Shown: positions 55,777-64,000 of the stretch, piece after piece | Numbering within the stretch: position 1 is the stretch's first letter | Layout of the letters: the number at the start of each line of letters is the position of its first letter | Assembly: GCF_006442965.1 (NCBI RefSeq) | Contig: NZ_VFWX01000012.1 | Span: 151,695-215,694 of the forward strand | DNA: 64,000 nt | Direction of reading: 5' to 3' | DNA from: Mesorhizobium sp. CU3 | Lineage (GTDB): Bacteria > Pseudomonadota > Alphaproteobacteria > Rhizobiales > Rhizobiaceae | Made by a program: the position numbers and the translations under genes | Notes under the pieces: generated by a model | What the model was told of the DNA's origin: nothing | The model's database searches: none | Seen by the model: the letters and a program-made list of their open reading frames with translations, nothing else

Positions 55777-57339
55777 TCATATGACCAACTCGATCAGGAA
55801 GGGGCGAGGGAGGTGGAAGCTTGCTTCGAGGAGGTCGGCGCATTGCTCGAGGGAGTGCGCTTGAACCGCTTCCACGCCCAGGCCTTCAGCGAGTTTCACC
55901 CAGCCGATGTCAGGATTCGAAAGGTCCAGCATGTTCATCGCTGTCTGCCCCGGCACCGCACCGACGTCTTTATATTCGCCGATCAAGATGTTGTACTTGC
56001 GGTTGCTGAGCAGGATGGTCGTGACCGGTAGCCGTTCCCGCGCCTGGGTCCACAGCGACTGCAGCGAGTACATGGCCGAACCGTCCGCCTGCAGGCTGAT
56101 CACCCGCCTTGAGCCGCCCGCGCCGATCGCTGCCCCCGTGGCGACGGGCAGGCCGTCGCCGATCGCGCCGCCGGTGAGATGCAGCCAGTCATGCGGCGCC
56201 GCATTATGCGTTTCGGCGTAGAACCCTCGACCGAACGAGATACTCTCGTCTGAGACAATCGCCCCCTCGGGCAAGACCGCCCCTAACATGCGCGCAAAGC
56301 CCTCTGAGGTGGGTTTGCCGGTGACCCGTTGCGGCCGCGCCGCTGCGGCCGGAAACGCTGCCTCCGGCACCCCCAGCGTATCGACCAAGGCGTTGAGTGC
56401 CGCCTCGGCGTCCTGGTCCTGACGGGCAAGCACGTGCAGGCGTGTGCCATCCGCATATTGCCGCGACGGCTTGTCGGGATAAGCGAAGAAGCCGACCGGC
56501 GGTCGCGCTCCTACCAGGACAATATCTGTGAAACGGCTCAGCACCTTGACCGCGGCATTGGTGCCATAAGGGATGCGCTCGAGGGAAAGGCGACCTGCAC
56601 CCCTTTCCACCCGCGGCGCGACGAACTCTCCCAGGATCGCGGCTCCGCTGGCCTGGGCCAAGCGCCACGCAAGGCGTTGCGAGGCGGCGCGGAATCCCTT
56701 GCCGCCGAGCAGGATGAGGACATTCGACCCATTGCCGCGCAATGCCGATGCGGCCGCGTCGACCACGTGCGGGTCGATCGGCGGCGCCCTGAGCGCGGGT
56801 AGCGGCTCGGCCACGACGCCACCGCGACCCCAGGAGGAGTCCGATGGCAGGATCAGCGTGGCGAGATTGCGGGCAATCGTCCCAGCCGCCTGCATGGCGG
56901 CTGCGGCGTCTGGCCCGACATCCTGCGGTCTGGCGCTGGTGCGCACCCACGCCGATACGGTTCGGGCCAGGGCCTCGGTATCGGCCGTCAGTGGTGCGTC
57001 GAGCGGCGCGTGGTAAGTGGCGTGGTCGCCGACGATGTTGACCACGCCGCTGCCGGCACGGCGAGCGTTGTGGAGATTCGCCAGGCCGTTCGCTAGGCCG
57101 GGCCCGCAATGCAACAGCGTGCAGGCCGTCCTGTCCGCCATGCGGTAGTAGCCGTCGGCCATGCCTGTGACGACGTTCTCCTGCAGCCCCAGGACACAGC
57201 GCATGCCGGGAATCTGATCGAGCGCCGCCACGAAGTGCATCTCGCTTGTGCCGGGATTGGCAAAGCAGGTGTCAATGCCCCCGGCAATCAAAGTTCGAAC
57301 GAGGCTCTCGGCACCCGTCATTTCATTTGCTTGCGTCAT
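55777..57339 (-). CDS. Thiamine-diphosphate-dependent enzyme, benzoylformate decarboxylase / acetolactate synthase-like
   Basis: 520-residue ThDP enzyme. The N-terminal Pyr domain has the catalytic Glu54 (GLQENVVTGMADGYYR). The central domain (NVLILLGGKGFRAASQRLAWRLA) follows, and the C-terminal PP domain has the metal/ThDP motif QADGSAMYSLQSLWTQARERLPVTTILLSNRKY. It reads ADGS where most relatives have GDGS. The pattern is closest to benzoylformate decarboxylase-like members, so decarboxylation of a 2-oxo acid to an aldehyde is likely. Divergent from the acyl-CoA dehydrogenase, with an IclR-type box between. Confidence 0.87.
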   Translation of the reverse strand: MTQANEMTGAESLVRTLIAGGIDTCFANPGTSEMHFVAALDQIPGMRCVLGLQENVVTGMADGYYRMADRTACTLLHCGPGLANGLANLHNARRAGSGVVNIVGDHATYHAPLDAPLTADTEALARTVSAWVRTSARPQDVGPDAAAAMQAAGTIARNLATLILPSDSSWGRGGVVAEPLPALRAPPIDPHVVDAAASALRGNGSNVLILLGGKGFRAASQRLAWRLAQASGAAILGEFVAPRVERGAGRLSLERIPYGTNAAVKVLSRFTDIVLVGARPPVGFFAYPDKPSRQYADGTRLHVLARQDQDAEAALNALVDTLGVPEAAFPAAAARPQRVTGKPTSEGFARMLGAVLPEGAIVSDESISFGRGFYAETHNAAPHDWLHLTGGAIGDGLPVATGAAIGAGGSRRVISLQADGSAMYSLQSLWTQARERLPVTTILLSNRKYNILIGEYKDVGAVPGQTAMNMLDLSNPDIGWVKLAEGLGVEAVQAHSLEQCADLLEASFHLPRPFLIELVI

Positions 57340-57400
57340 GCACGCACGGCCTTCTCACGTCTTGCCGAGCAATTCGGCGTTGGTACGCAAATTCCGTATG

Positions 57401-57419
57401 TTGGAATTAATTTCCGAAG
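57401..57419. promoter_or_regulatory. IclR-type box S4 (ThDP enzyme / acyl-CoA dehydrogenase)
   Basis: TTGGAATTAATTTCCGAAG in the 335-base divergent region. TTGACT (57422-57427) starts two bases after it on the plus strand, with a weak -10 TAAAGC at 57445-57450. The box upstream of a TTGAC -35 repeats the geometry seen at S1 and S5. Confidence 0.6.
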
Positions 57420-57674
57420 AATTGACTTGAACCGTACCCAAGTGTAAAGCCCTTTGCAAGGGCGGACGGAGCGATGGCGAGCCGAAAATGCGCGGGCGTG
57501 AAGCTGTAGACGGGATGGGATCTAGGCGCGACGCCGGGCGACCGTGCCTCGGCGCAGATCAGCTGTGCCGCAGGCCGCTTAGCCCCGGCGCAAATCGCTA
57601 GCCGATATCGCTCGAATCTGCCGCCCAAGCCACGCGAAGCGGCACCAACTTGCAGAGATGACACGGAACCCGAC

Positions 57675-58835
57675 ATGGCGCTCGATCCAGCCACTTTCGA
57701 TCAACTTATCTCTACCGTCGCCCGCTTCGTCAGCGAGCGGCTCGTTCCACTCGAGGCGACGGTTGCCGAGCAGAACGCCATCCCTGAGGACGTCAAGCAG
57801 GCGTTCCGAGACATGGGCCTGTTCGGACTTTCCATTCCGGAGGCCTATGGCGGACTTGGTCTCACGATGGAAGAGGAGGTGAAGGTCGCCTTCGAACTCG
57901 GGCGAACGTCCGCGGCATTCCGATCGCTGATCGGCACTAACAACGGGATCGGCTCCCAAGGCATCGTCATGGATGGCACGGAGGACCAGAAGCAGAAATA
58001 CCTGCCAAGCCTCGCCACCGGTGAAATCATCGCCTCATTCGCCCTGACTGAGCCTGAGGCAGGCTCAGACGCGGCTTCGCTGCGCATGAGCGCGAGGCGC
58101 GATGGCGGCAGCTACGTGCTCAACGGCACCAAGCGCTTCATCACCAACGCTCCGCATGCCGGTCTCTTCACTGTTTTTGCGCGCACCGCCGATGCCGAGC
58201 GCCCGAAAGGACGAGTTACGGCCTTTCTGGTCGAGGCAGGCACCCCGGGCCTGAGCCTTGGCGCCGTCGACAAGAAGATGGGGCAGAGCGGATCCCTCAC
58301 CAGCGACGTCATCTTCGAGGACTGTCGCGTCCCGGCTGACGCCGTACTGGGAGGGCGCGAAGGCCAAGGCTTCCACACCGCCATGAAGGTGCTGGACCGC
58401 GGGCGGCTCCACATCTCGGCGGTGTGCGTCGGCATGGCCGAGCGACTCATTGCCGACAGCCTGGCCTACGCTATCCAACGCAAGCAGTTCGGTCAGCCGA
58501 TCGCGGAGTTCCAGCTCGTGCAGGCCATGCTCGCCGACAGCAAGGCCGAGGCCTATGCGGCGCGCTGCATGGTTGTCGAGACGGCGCACGCCAAGGATCG
58601 CGACGCCAACGTCTCGACGGAGGCCGCGTGCTGCAAGATGTTTGCCAGCGAGATGGTCGGTCGTGTGGCCGACCGCGCGGTCCAGATCCATGGCGGCGCC
58701 GGCTATATGAGCGAGTACGGCATCGAGCGCTTTTATCGTGATGTGCGGTTGTTCCGCATCTACGAAGGCACGACCCAGATCCAGCAGTTGGTTATCGCCC
58801 GCAATATGATCAAGGACACTGCTCAGGCGAGCTAG
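57675..58835 (+). CDS. Acyl-CoA dehydrogenase
   Basis: 386-residue FAD enzyme introducing a C2-C3 double bond in an acyl-CoA. IIASFALTEPEAGSDAASLRMSARRDGGSYVLNGTKRFITNA is the ACAD signature 1 region, GGAGYMSEYGIERFYRDVR signature 2, and the catalytic base is Glu364 in YEGTTQIQ. Usual family length. First gene of a plus-strand pair with the FadB-like enzyme, 42 bases apart. Probably acts on a short or branched acyl-CoA from the local pathway. Confidence 0.9.
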   Translation: MALDPATFDQLISTVARFVSERLVPLEATVAEQNAIPEDVKQAFRDMGLFGLSIPEAYGGLGLTMEEEVKVAFELGRTSAAFRSLIGTNNGIGSQGIVMDGTEDQKQKYLPSLATGEIIASFALTEPEAGSDAASLRMSARRDGGSYVLNGTKRFITNAPHAGLFTVFARTADAERPKGRVTAFLVEAGTPGLSLGAVDKKMGQSGSLTSDVIFEDCRVPADAVLGGREGQGFHTAMKVLDRGRLHISAVCVGMAERLIADSLAYAIQRKQFGQPIAEFQLVQAMLADSKAEAYAARCMVVETAHAKDRDANVSTEAACCKMFASEMVGRVADRAVQIHGGAGYMSEYGIERFYRDVRLFRIYEGTTQIQQLVIARNMIKDTAQAS

Positions 58836-58877
58836 CCGCGGCGGCAGCCATTTTGAAACCCGGATCCGGAGCACACC

Positions 58878-60887
58878 TTGAACCAGCCGCAAGCAAGCAT
58901 ATCGCCGGTGCTCGTTGAGACCGTCGACGGCGTCGCCCGCCTCACCATCAGCAACCCACCGGTCAACGCGCTCTCGCAGGCTGTCCGCCAGGCACTGATC
59001 GACCTGGTTCGCGAAATGGGCGAGCGGTCGGATATCCGGGCAGTTGTCATCGCGGGCGGCGGAAAGGCTTTCATTGCGGGGGCCGACGTGCGGGAGTTCG
59101 AGGGACCTTTGCTGGGTCCGGCCCTGCCGGAAGTGCTGCGGGTCATCGAGGACTGCCCGAAACCCGTAGTAGCCGCCATTGACGGCGTGGCGTTGGGGGG
59201 TGGTGCCGAGCTCGCGCTAGCTTGCCATGCTCGTGTAGCAACGCAGCGCAGTAGCTTCGGCTTCCCAGAGGTCAAGCTCGGCATCATTCCGGGCGCCGCC
59301 GGAATTCCCCGTCTCGTTCGCCTCGTCGACCCCACCCAAGCGCTCGAGCTGGTCGCTACCGGCAAGCCGGTCGCTGCGGACCGGGCTCGCGCGCTGGGCG
59401 CCGTTGACGCCATCACTGGCGCGGCGGATTTCCTGGAGGCGGCAACAGCCCTGGCTCTCGAACTGGCGGCAGGGCCGCTGCGCAGGACGTCGGACCTACC
59501 GATCAGGCCGACCGCGGACCGGTCAGCTTTCGAGGCCGCTGCGCGACGGCTGGCGGACAGGGCGCGTGGCCAGGCTTCGGTGACTGCGGCCATCGAAGCG
59601 GTCCGGGCGGCCGAGAGCCAGGATTTCGAGGAGGCCGCGGCGGCCAACCGCGCCGCCTTCCTCGATTTGCGCCAATCCGACCAGGCGCAGGCGCTACGCC
59701 ATCTCTTCTTCGCCGAACGCGAGGCGCTAAGGATTCCTGGCATCGACCAAGCGGCGTCGCGCAAAGTCGCTGCCGTGGCGGTTGTCGGCGCCGGCACCAT
59801 GGGACGAGGGATTGCGGTCGCCTGTCTCAAGGCCGGATATCCGACGCTGCTGATCGACCGCGATCCGGCAATCGTCGAGCAAGCCCGGACGGCCATCGGC
59901 GAATCTCTTGCCAGAATGGCAAAAAGCGAGAAATGGGAGACGGCGCGGGCACAAGCCCTGCTTGCCAAGATCGAGGTCGCCACGTCGCTTGCAGCTGTGG
60001 CAGGTCATGATCTCGTCATCGAGGCGGTGTTCGAGGACTTGGCGGTAAAGCAGGAGGTGCTGGTTGGCATCGCCCTCCATGCCGATACAGGCGCCATCAT
60101 CGCGACGAATACGTCTTATCTTGACACCAATCTACTGGGACGTTCGGTGGCAGATCCGGCGCTTTTTGCAGGCCTGCATTTCTTCGCGCCGGCGGAAGTG
60201 ATGCGTCTGGTCGAGGTCGTGCGTACCGAGCACAGCGATCCGGCGGTGATCGCTACGGCGCTACGTTTTGCCAAGTCACTTGATAAAGTGGCGGTAGTTT
60301 CCGGTGTCTGCGACGGCTTCATCGTCAATCGTATCCTTGCCCGCTACAGGCGCGAGATGGAATATCTGTTGGAAGACGGCGCTTTGCCCCAGGACGTCGA
60401 CGAGGCTCTGGAGGCTTTCGGCTTCGCCATGGGGCCGTTCGCCGTGGCCGATTTGTCAGGCCTCGACATCTCGTGGGCACGCCGCAAACGGCTCGCGCCG
60501 ACGCGTGACCCCTTGGAACGCTACGTGAAGGTGGCGGACTGGCTTTGTGAGATGGGCCGTTTCGGCCGCAAGACCGGAGCGGGCTGGTATCGCTATGAAG
60601 AAGGCAAGCGGGTGCCAGATCCGGCCGTGGAAGAACTCATCAGGCGCGCCTCGGCTGAGCGTGGCATCAAGCGTCAGCCGATAGGCGGCCCCGCGATCGT
60701 GCGTCGTGCGCTCGAGGCGATGGCGGTCGAGGCGAGGGCCATATTGGCCGAAGGTGTGGCGTTGCGCCCATCAGACATCGACTTGGCGATCGTCAACGGT
60801 CTTGGCTTCCCCGCTTGGCGCGGCGGCCCGCTGTATTTTGCCGATCGGTCCGAAGCGAACGGTTTCCAGGCAACGCTGGGCGCTTGA
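58878..60887 (+). CDS. Bifunctional enoyl-CoA hydratase / 3-hydroxyacyl-CoA dehydrogenase
   Basis: 669-residue fusion of the FadJ/peroxisomal type. The N-terminal crotonase domain has both catalytic Glu regions (GGGAELALACHARV and GFPEVKLGIIPG). The NAD-binding domain begins VAVVGAGTMGRGIAVACLKAG near residue 298, with the dehydrogenase His in GLHFFAPAEVMRLVEVV. The C-terminal 3HCDH domain is duplicated. The TTG start at 58878 has GGAG upstream. With the preceding acyl-CoA dehydrogenase and the thiolase at 26777-27982 it completes a beta-oxidation set. Confidence 0.9.
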   Translation: MNQPQASISPVLVETVDGVARLTISNPPVNALSQAVRQALIDLVREMGERSDIRAVVIAGGGKAFIAGADVREFEGPLLGPALPEVLRVIEDCPKPVVAAIDGVALGGGAELALACHARVATQRSSFGFPEVKLGIIPGAAGIPRLVRLVDPTQALELVATGKPVAADRARALGAVDAITGAADFLEAATALALELAAGPLRRTSDLPIRPTADRSAFEAAARRLADRARGQASVTAAIEAVRAAESQDFEEAAAANRAAFLDLRQSDQAQALRHLFFAEREALRIPGIDQAASRKVAAVAVVGAGTMGRGIAVACLKAGYPTLLIDRDPAIVEQARTAIGESLARMAKSEKWETARAQALLAKIEVATSLAAVAGHDLVIEAVFEDLAVKQEVLVGIALHADTGAIIATNTSYLDTNLLGRSVADPALFAGLHFFAPAEVMRLVEVVRTEHSDPAVIATALRFAKSLDKVAVVSGVCDGFIVNRILARYRREMEYLLEDGALPQDVDEALEAFGFAMGPFAVADLSGLDISWARRKRLAPTRDPLERYVKVADWLCEMGRFGRKTGAGWYRYEEGKRVPDPAVEELIRRASAERGIKRQPIGGPAIVRRALEAMAVEARAILAEGVALRPSDIDLAIVNGLGFPAWRGGPLYFADRSEANGFQATLGA

Positions 60888-61768
60888 TACCGTGACGGTA
60901 CTTTTCTTCAGCCGGATTTCCGTGTTAGGTGCGGGAGAGAACAGGCAGAAGCTCCGATTGACTCCGATAACACACGAAACCTCGAAAATTTTTTTGCCGA
61001 AAATTTCTCTTTAAAATCAATACCTTATTTTTTTGACGGGCCATGGGTCGGCTTTCGATGCTCCAAGTAAGAAAAAACCCAGCTAGATCAATGACCTAGC
61101 TGGGTTAAGAACAATTGAGTGGGCTGCAGTGACGGCCGAAGCAATTGTCGCTGCATCATCAACATCCGCCGCGGAAAATGCGGACGTTCAAACCGCCTCG
61201 ATCCGCGAATGTCGGCATAATTTGCGTGACTCCCGCAAGCAGTATGCAACAGCGTGCCGATGATGCCCAGATTGTCCACTGCGGCTGACGCACCAACAGC
61301 ATTGTGACCCCAGCCAACGCGAGGCATCGCATCTCAGATATGCTCAGTAGCACTATCACCGATAGATGGAGTGGGACACTCGATGCCAACAAGACCGTTA
61401 TGATCGACCGGCGGATGGTTGATCAGCGTCCTGATGCGTCACATGCGTCACGCCAAGATGTTCGCGCTCCGCAAATCGTCGGGTCGACGTCGCCAAGGCG
61501 ACTGAGCGTTCCTGCCAATGCTGGGTCGCCTGGATCAGAGCTCCAATCCGTAGTTAGCGGACCTATGCACTTCGCAGAGTTCCTGCTGCGAGAATGAGCG
61601 CAAGCCGCAATGGATCTTCCCCAGAGCCTTTCGTGGGAGACACCGGTTCGGCAAATAGCGCGAGCCGGGAGGGGCGGAGCGGTGCGAGGAGGGAGAGTGG
61701 GGAGTGGTGATCACAGCGGGTTGGAGGTTCGGAGAGAGGCTCCGGCCGGCCCGCCATGGAGAAATGAT
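60888..61768. other. Gene-poor region before the ParB-like gene
   Basis: About 880 bases with no recognised gene. It is locally AT-rich near 60970-61060. A minus-strand frame at 61159-61392 (up to 77 codons, ending RGGLNVRIFRGGC) stops about 50 bases before the minus-strand terminator at 61076-61106 and is the best candidate for a small gene, without ribosome-site support. Confidence 0.35.
61076..61106 (-). terminator. Intrinsic terminator on the minus strand
   Basis: AACCCAGCTAG pairs perfectly with CTAGCTGGGTT over a 9-base loop. Reading the minus strand, the stem is followed by a run of six T. It has no recognised gene or RNA upstream of it on that strand, implying an undetected minus-strand transcript (small RNA, small gene or a remnant). 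Confidence 0.75.
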
Positions 61769-63907
61769 ATGGCAAAGGCCATTCAGAAGATCACCCTTGA
61801 CCGATCGATGGACATTCCTTTCGACAAGCTCGAACTCTCGCAGAAGAACGTTCGCAACATCAAGGCAGGCATCTCGATCGAGGATCTCGCCAACGACATC
61901 GCCCTTCGCGGGCTTCTCATGAGCCTGAATGTACGGCCGATCCTTGGCGAGAACGATAAGGAAACCGGTCGGTACGAAGTTCCCGCCGGCGGCCGCCGCT
62001 ATCGTGCGCTCGATCTGCTGATCAAACAGAAGCGCATGGCGAAGACGGAGCCAATCCCCTGTATCATCAAGCGCGGCGGGTCGACCTCGGTCGAGGACGA
62101 TTCGCTTGCCGAAAACGTCCATCGCCTCCAGCTCCATCCTCTCGACCAGTTCCGGGCTTTCCAGACCCTCTATTTGCAGGGTCTCGGCGAGGAGGAGATC
62201 GCTGCGCGCTATTTCGTCTCTTTGTCGACGGTGCGCCAGCGCCTGCGGCTGGCGTCGGTTTCGCCCCGCCTTCTCGATCTCTACGCGAACGACGAGATCA
62301 AACTTGAGCAGGTGATGGCCTTTTCCATCACCAACGATCATGTTCGCCAGGAGCAGGTCTGGGATACGGTCTCCCGGTCGCATGTCCGTGAGCCGTACTA
62401 CATTCGCCGGCTGCTGACCGAAACAGCGGTGCGTGCCGTCGATCGCCGCGCGGTCTATATCGGGATCGAAGCTTACGAAGCTGCCGGCGGCGTCGTGATG
62501 CGCGACCTCTTCGAACAGGATCAGGGTGGGTGGCTCCAGGATCCGGCGCTTCTCGAGCAGCTCGTGTTCGAAAAGCTTAAGACCGACGCCGAGGCGCTGA
62601 AAGCCGAGGAGGGCTGGAACTGGGTCGACGCGGCAATCGACTTTCCCTATGGCCATGCCTCCGGACTGCGACGCTTCTACGGCGAGCGCCCAGAACTGAG
62701 CGCCGACGAACTGGCCCAGTACGATGAGGCAAAGGCGGAATACGACAAGCTCGACGCGGAATATGCCGAGGCGACCGACTATTCCGAGGAGACAGAAACC
62801 CGGCTCGAAGAACTCGGTAACGAGCTGGACCGGCTGAATGACCGGCCCCATGTCTTCGATCCGGAAGAGGTGGCGCGCGGCGGCGCCTTCATCTCGCTCG
62901 GCGCCAGCGGCGAGTTGAAGATCGAGCGCGGCTTTGTTCGACCTCAGGACGAGCCGATCGTCGAGGCCGATGGCACGGGTGCCGGCGATCACGATGGCGA
63001 TCATGCAGTTGCGGCATCGGCAACCGGAGGAATCTCGGTCAACGGCAAGCCGGTTGCAGTCGAGCCGCCGGAGGAAGAGGACGACCGCATTCGTCCGCTA
63101 TCGGATCGTGTCGTCGAGGATCTGACGGCAGCCCGCACGATCGCGCTCAGGAACGCGCTCGCAAACGATCCGGTCATGGCCTTTGTCGCTGCCTTGCACG
63201 TCCTCGTTCTCAAGAGCTTTTTCGTCTATGGCTCCGACTCGTGCCTGGAGGTCACGTTGCAGAGCGCGAAGTTCAGCCAGACGCAAGGGTTGGGCGACAC
63301 GGTCTGGGCGAAGGAGATCGAACAGCGTCATGAGGCGTGGGGACATGATCTTCCGAAGACACCCGCGGAGCTTTGGGCCTACCTGGTCGCACTCGACGAG
63401 GCCAGTCGGCAGGCGCTGTTTGCTCATTGCGTCTCGCTGTCGCTCAATGCCGTCGTGCAGCCGTGGAATCGGCGCCCCGCGGCGATCGCCCATGCCGATG
63501 AACTCGCCCGCTCGATCGGCTTCGACATGGTCGAGGCAGGCTGGACGCCGATGGTCGACAATTATCTCGGCCGCGTGACCAAGGCCCATATCCTGCAGGC
63601 GGTCCGGGAGGCGAAGGGTGAGCAGTCCGCGCAACTCATCGATCACCTCAAAAAGGTGGACATGGCCTGTGAGGCCGCCCGGCTGCTCGAAGGCAGCGGA
63701 TGGCTGCCCGAGCCACTTCGGCTCACCGTGGATGAGGCGCTCCCGGAACAAGGCAACGAAGCCGCGGACGAGGTCATCGCGGATGACGCGGTGGAGGGCG
63801 CCGACATCGATCTGCCGGCATACCTGACCGAGGGTGCCGAAGGTGAAGATACCGCTCATGAAGATGCCGGTATCGAAGAGAATCGTCATCTCGACGCTGC
63901 GGAATAG
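61769..63907 (+). CDS. ParB/RepB/Spo0J-like protein of rhizobial plasmids and integrative elements
   Basis: 712 residues from the ATG at 61769 (MAKAIQKI; GGAG upstream); the frame is open to 61610 without support. The N-terminal ParB domain (FDKLELSQKNVRNIKAGISIEDLANDIALRGLL, then VPAGGRRYRALDLLIKQKR and SLAENVHRLQLHPLDQFRAFQTLYLQG) precedes a helix-turn-helix (EEEIAARYFVSLSTVRQRLRLASV). A long acidic C-terminal half is typical of the large ParB-like proteins in rhizobial mobile DNA. Likely a DNA-binding or nuclease-like accessory factor; no parA is adjacent here. Confidence 0.85.
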   Translation: MAKAIQKITLDRSMDIPFDKLELSQKNVRNIKAGISIEDLANDIALRGLLMSLNVRPILGENDKETGRYEVPAGGRRYRALDLLIKQKRMAKTEPIPCIIKRGGSTSVEDDSLAENVHRLQLHPLDQFRAFQTLYLQGLGEEEIAARYFVSLSTVRQRLRLASVSPRLLDLYANDEIKLEQVMAFSITNDHVRQEQVWDTVSRSHVREPYYIRRLLTETAVRAVDRRAVYIGIEAYEAAGGVVMRDLFEQDQGGWLQDPALLEQLVFEKLKTDAEALKAEEGWNWVDAAIDFPYGHASGLRRFYGERPELSADELAQYDEAKAEYDKLDAEYAEATDYSEETETRLEELGNELDRLNDRPHVFDPEEVARGGAFISLGASGELKIERGFVRPQDEPIVEADGTGAGDHDGDHAVAASATGGISVNGKPVAVEPPEEEDDRIRPLSDRVVEDLTAARTIALRNALANDPVMAFVAALHVLVLKSFFVYGSDSCLEVTLQSAKFSQTQGLGDTVWAKEIEQRHEAWGHDLPKTPAELWAYLVALDEASRQALFAHCVSLSLNAVVQPWNRRPAAIAHADELARSIGFDMVEAGWTPMVDNYLGRVTKAHILQAVREAKGEQSAQLIDHLKKVDMACEAARLLEGSGWLPEPLRLTVDEALPEQGNEAADEVIADDAVEGADIDLPAYLTEGAEGEDTAHEDAGIEENRHLDAAE

Positions 63908-63929
63908 CCCTCTCTAGACCTTCTGATCC

Positions 63930-63954
63930 AAGGCCCGGCTCTGCGCCGGGCCTT
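63930..63954 (+). terminator. Hairpin terminator after the ParB-like gene
   Basis: AAGGCCCGGC pairs with GCCGGGCCTT over the loop TCTGC, 23 bases after the stop codon, followed by pyrimidine-rich CCTCC rather than a pure T-run. The remaining 46 bases of the window show nothing further. Confidence 0.65.
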
Positions 63955-64000
63955 CCTCCAGCATCCACCTCACCAGCCCGGGCGTCGCAAAAGCGACGGC

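Noticed and set aside
61535..63004. 489-codon minus-strand frame opposite the ParB-like gene
   Set aside because: Antisense of a clear ParB domain; composition and lack of motifs indicate a shadow, although it overlaps the orphan-terminator strand.

Overview
The window looks like a high-GC alphaproteobacterial replicon, most likely from the Rhizobiales (Mesorhizobium or a close relative). The evidence is gene content: many polyamine-type ABC importers, Tat-exported binding proteins, and at the right end a long ParB-like protein of the kind found on rhizobial plasmids and integrative elements. No transposase, integrase, rRNA, tRNA or CRISPR array was recognised.

Left flank (1-6.9 kb): a carbohydrate ABC importer (two permeases and a binding protein, minus strand) diverges from a ROK regulator across a perfect AT-rich palindrome. 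An MFS transporter and a DUF900-type lipoprotein hydrolase follow.

Centre (7-50.5 kb): a large accessory catabolic region in which almost every component occurs twice. There are two FadH/OYE-type flavoenzymes (9074-11044, 37720-39684), two VOC proteins, two YjlB-like cupins each followed by a related small helical protein, two TetR regulators with nearly identical DNA-binding domains, two IclR regulators with identical recognition helices, two GMC dehydrogenases and three spermidine/putrescine-type ABC importers. Single-copy genes include a luciferase-like FMN monooxygenase, two flavin reductases, a Zn alcohol dehydrogenase, a DAO-type oxidase, a CaiB CoA-transferase and a PcaF-like thiolase.

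Two repeated palindromes divide much of this region into two candidate regulons. One (AACCYGAT-N4-ATCRGGTT, 20 bp) lies before GMC1, OYE1, alcohol dehydrogenase, VOC1, cupin1, the DAO oxidase and the 47922 gene, and I assign it to the TetR pair. The other (TTGGAATTNNRTTCCGAAA, 19 bp, close to the classical IclR box) lies before the CoA-transferase, the monooxygenase, OYE2, cupin2, ABC importer III and the 57.4-60.9 kb genes, and I assign it to the IclR pair. My reading is two parallel, diverged versions of one uptake and oxidation route that meet in CoA-dependent breakdown. The substrate cannot be read from the sequence. The importers suggest a small, possibly cationic or nitrogen-containing molecule. 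The monooxygenase with flavin reductases suggests ring or C-N oxygenation.

Right side (50.5-64 kb): a TetR-controlled RND efflux pair with two copies of a palindromic operator, then a benzoylformate-decarboxylase-like ThDP enzyme divergent from an acyl-CoA dehydrogenase and a FadB-like fusion protein. A gene-poor 0.9 kb stretch carries an orphan minus-strand terminator, and the ParB-like gene closes the window.
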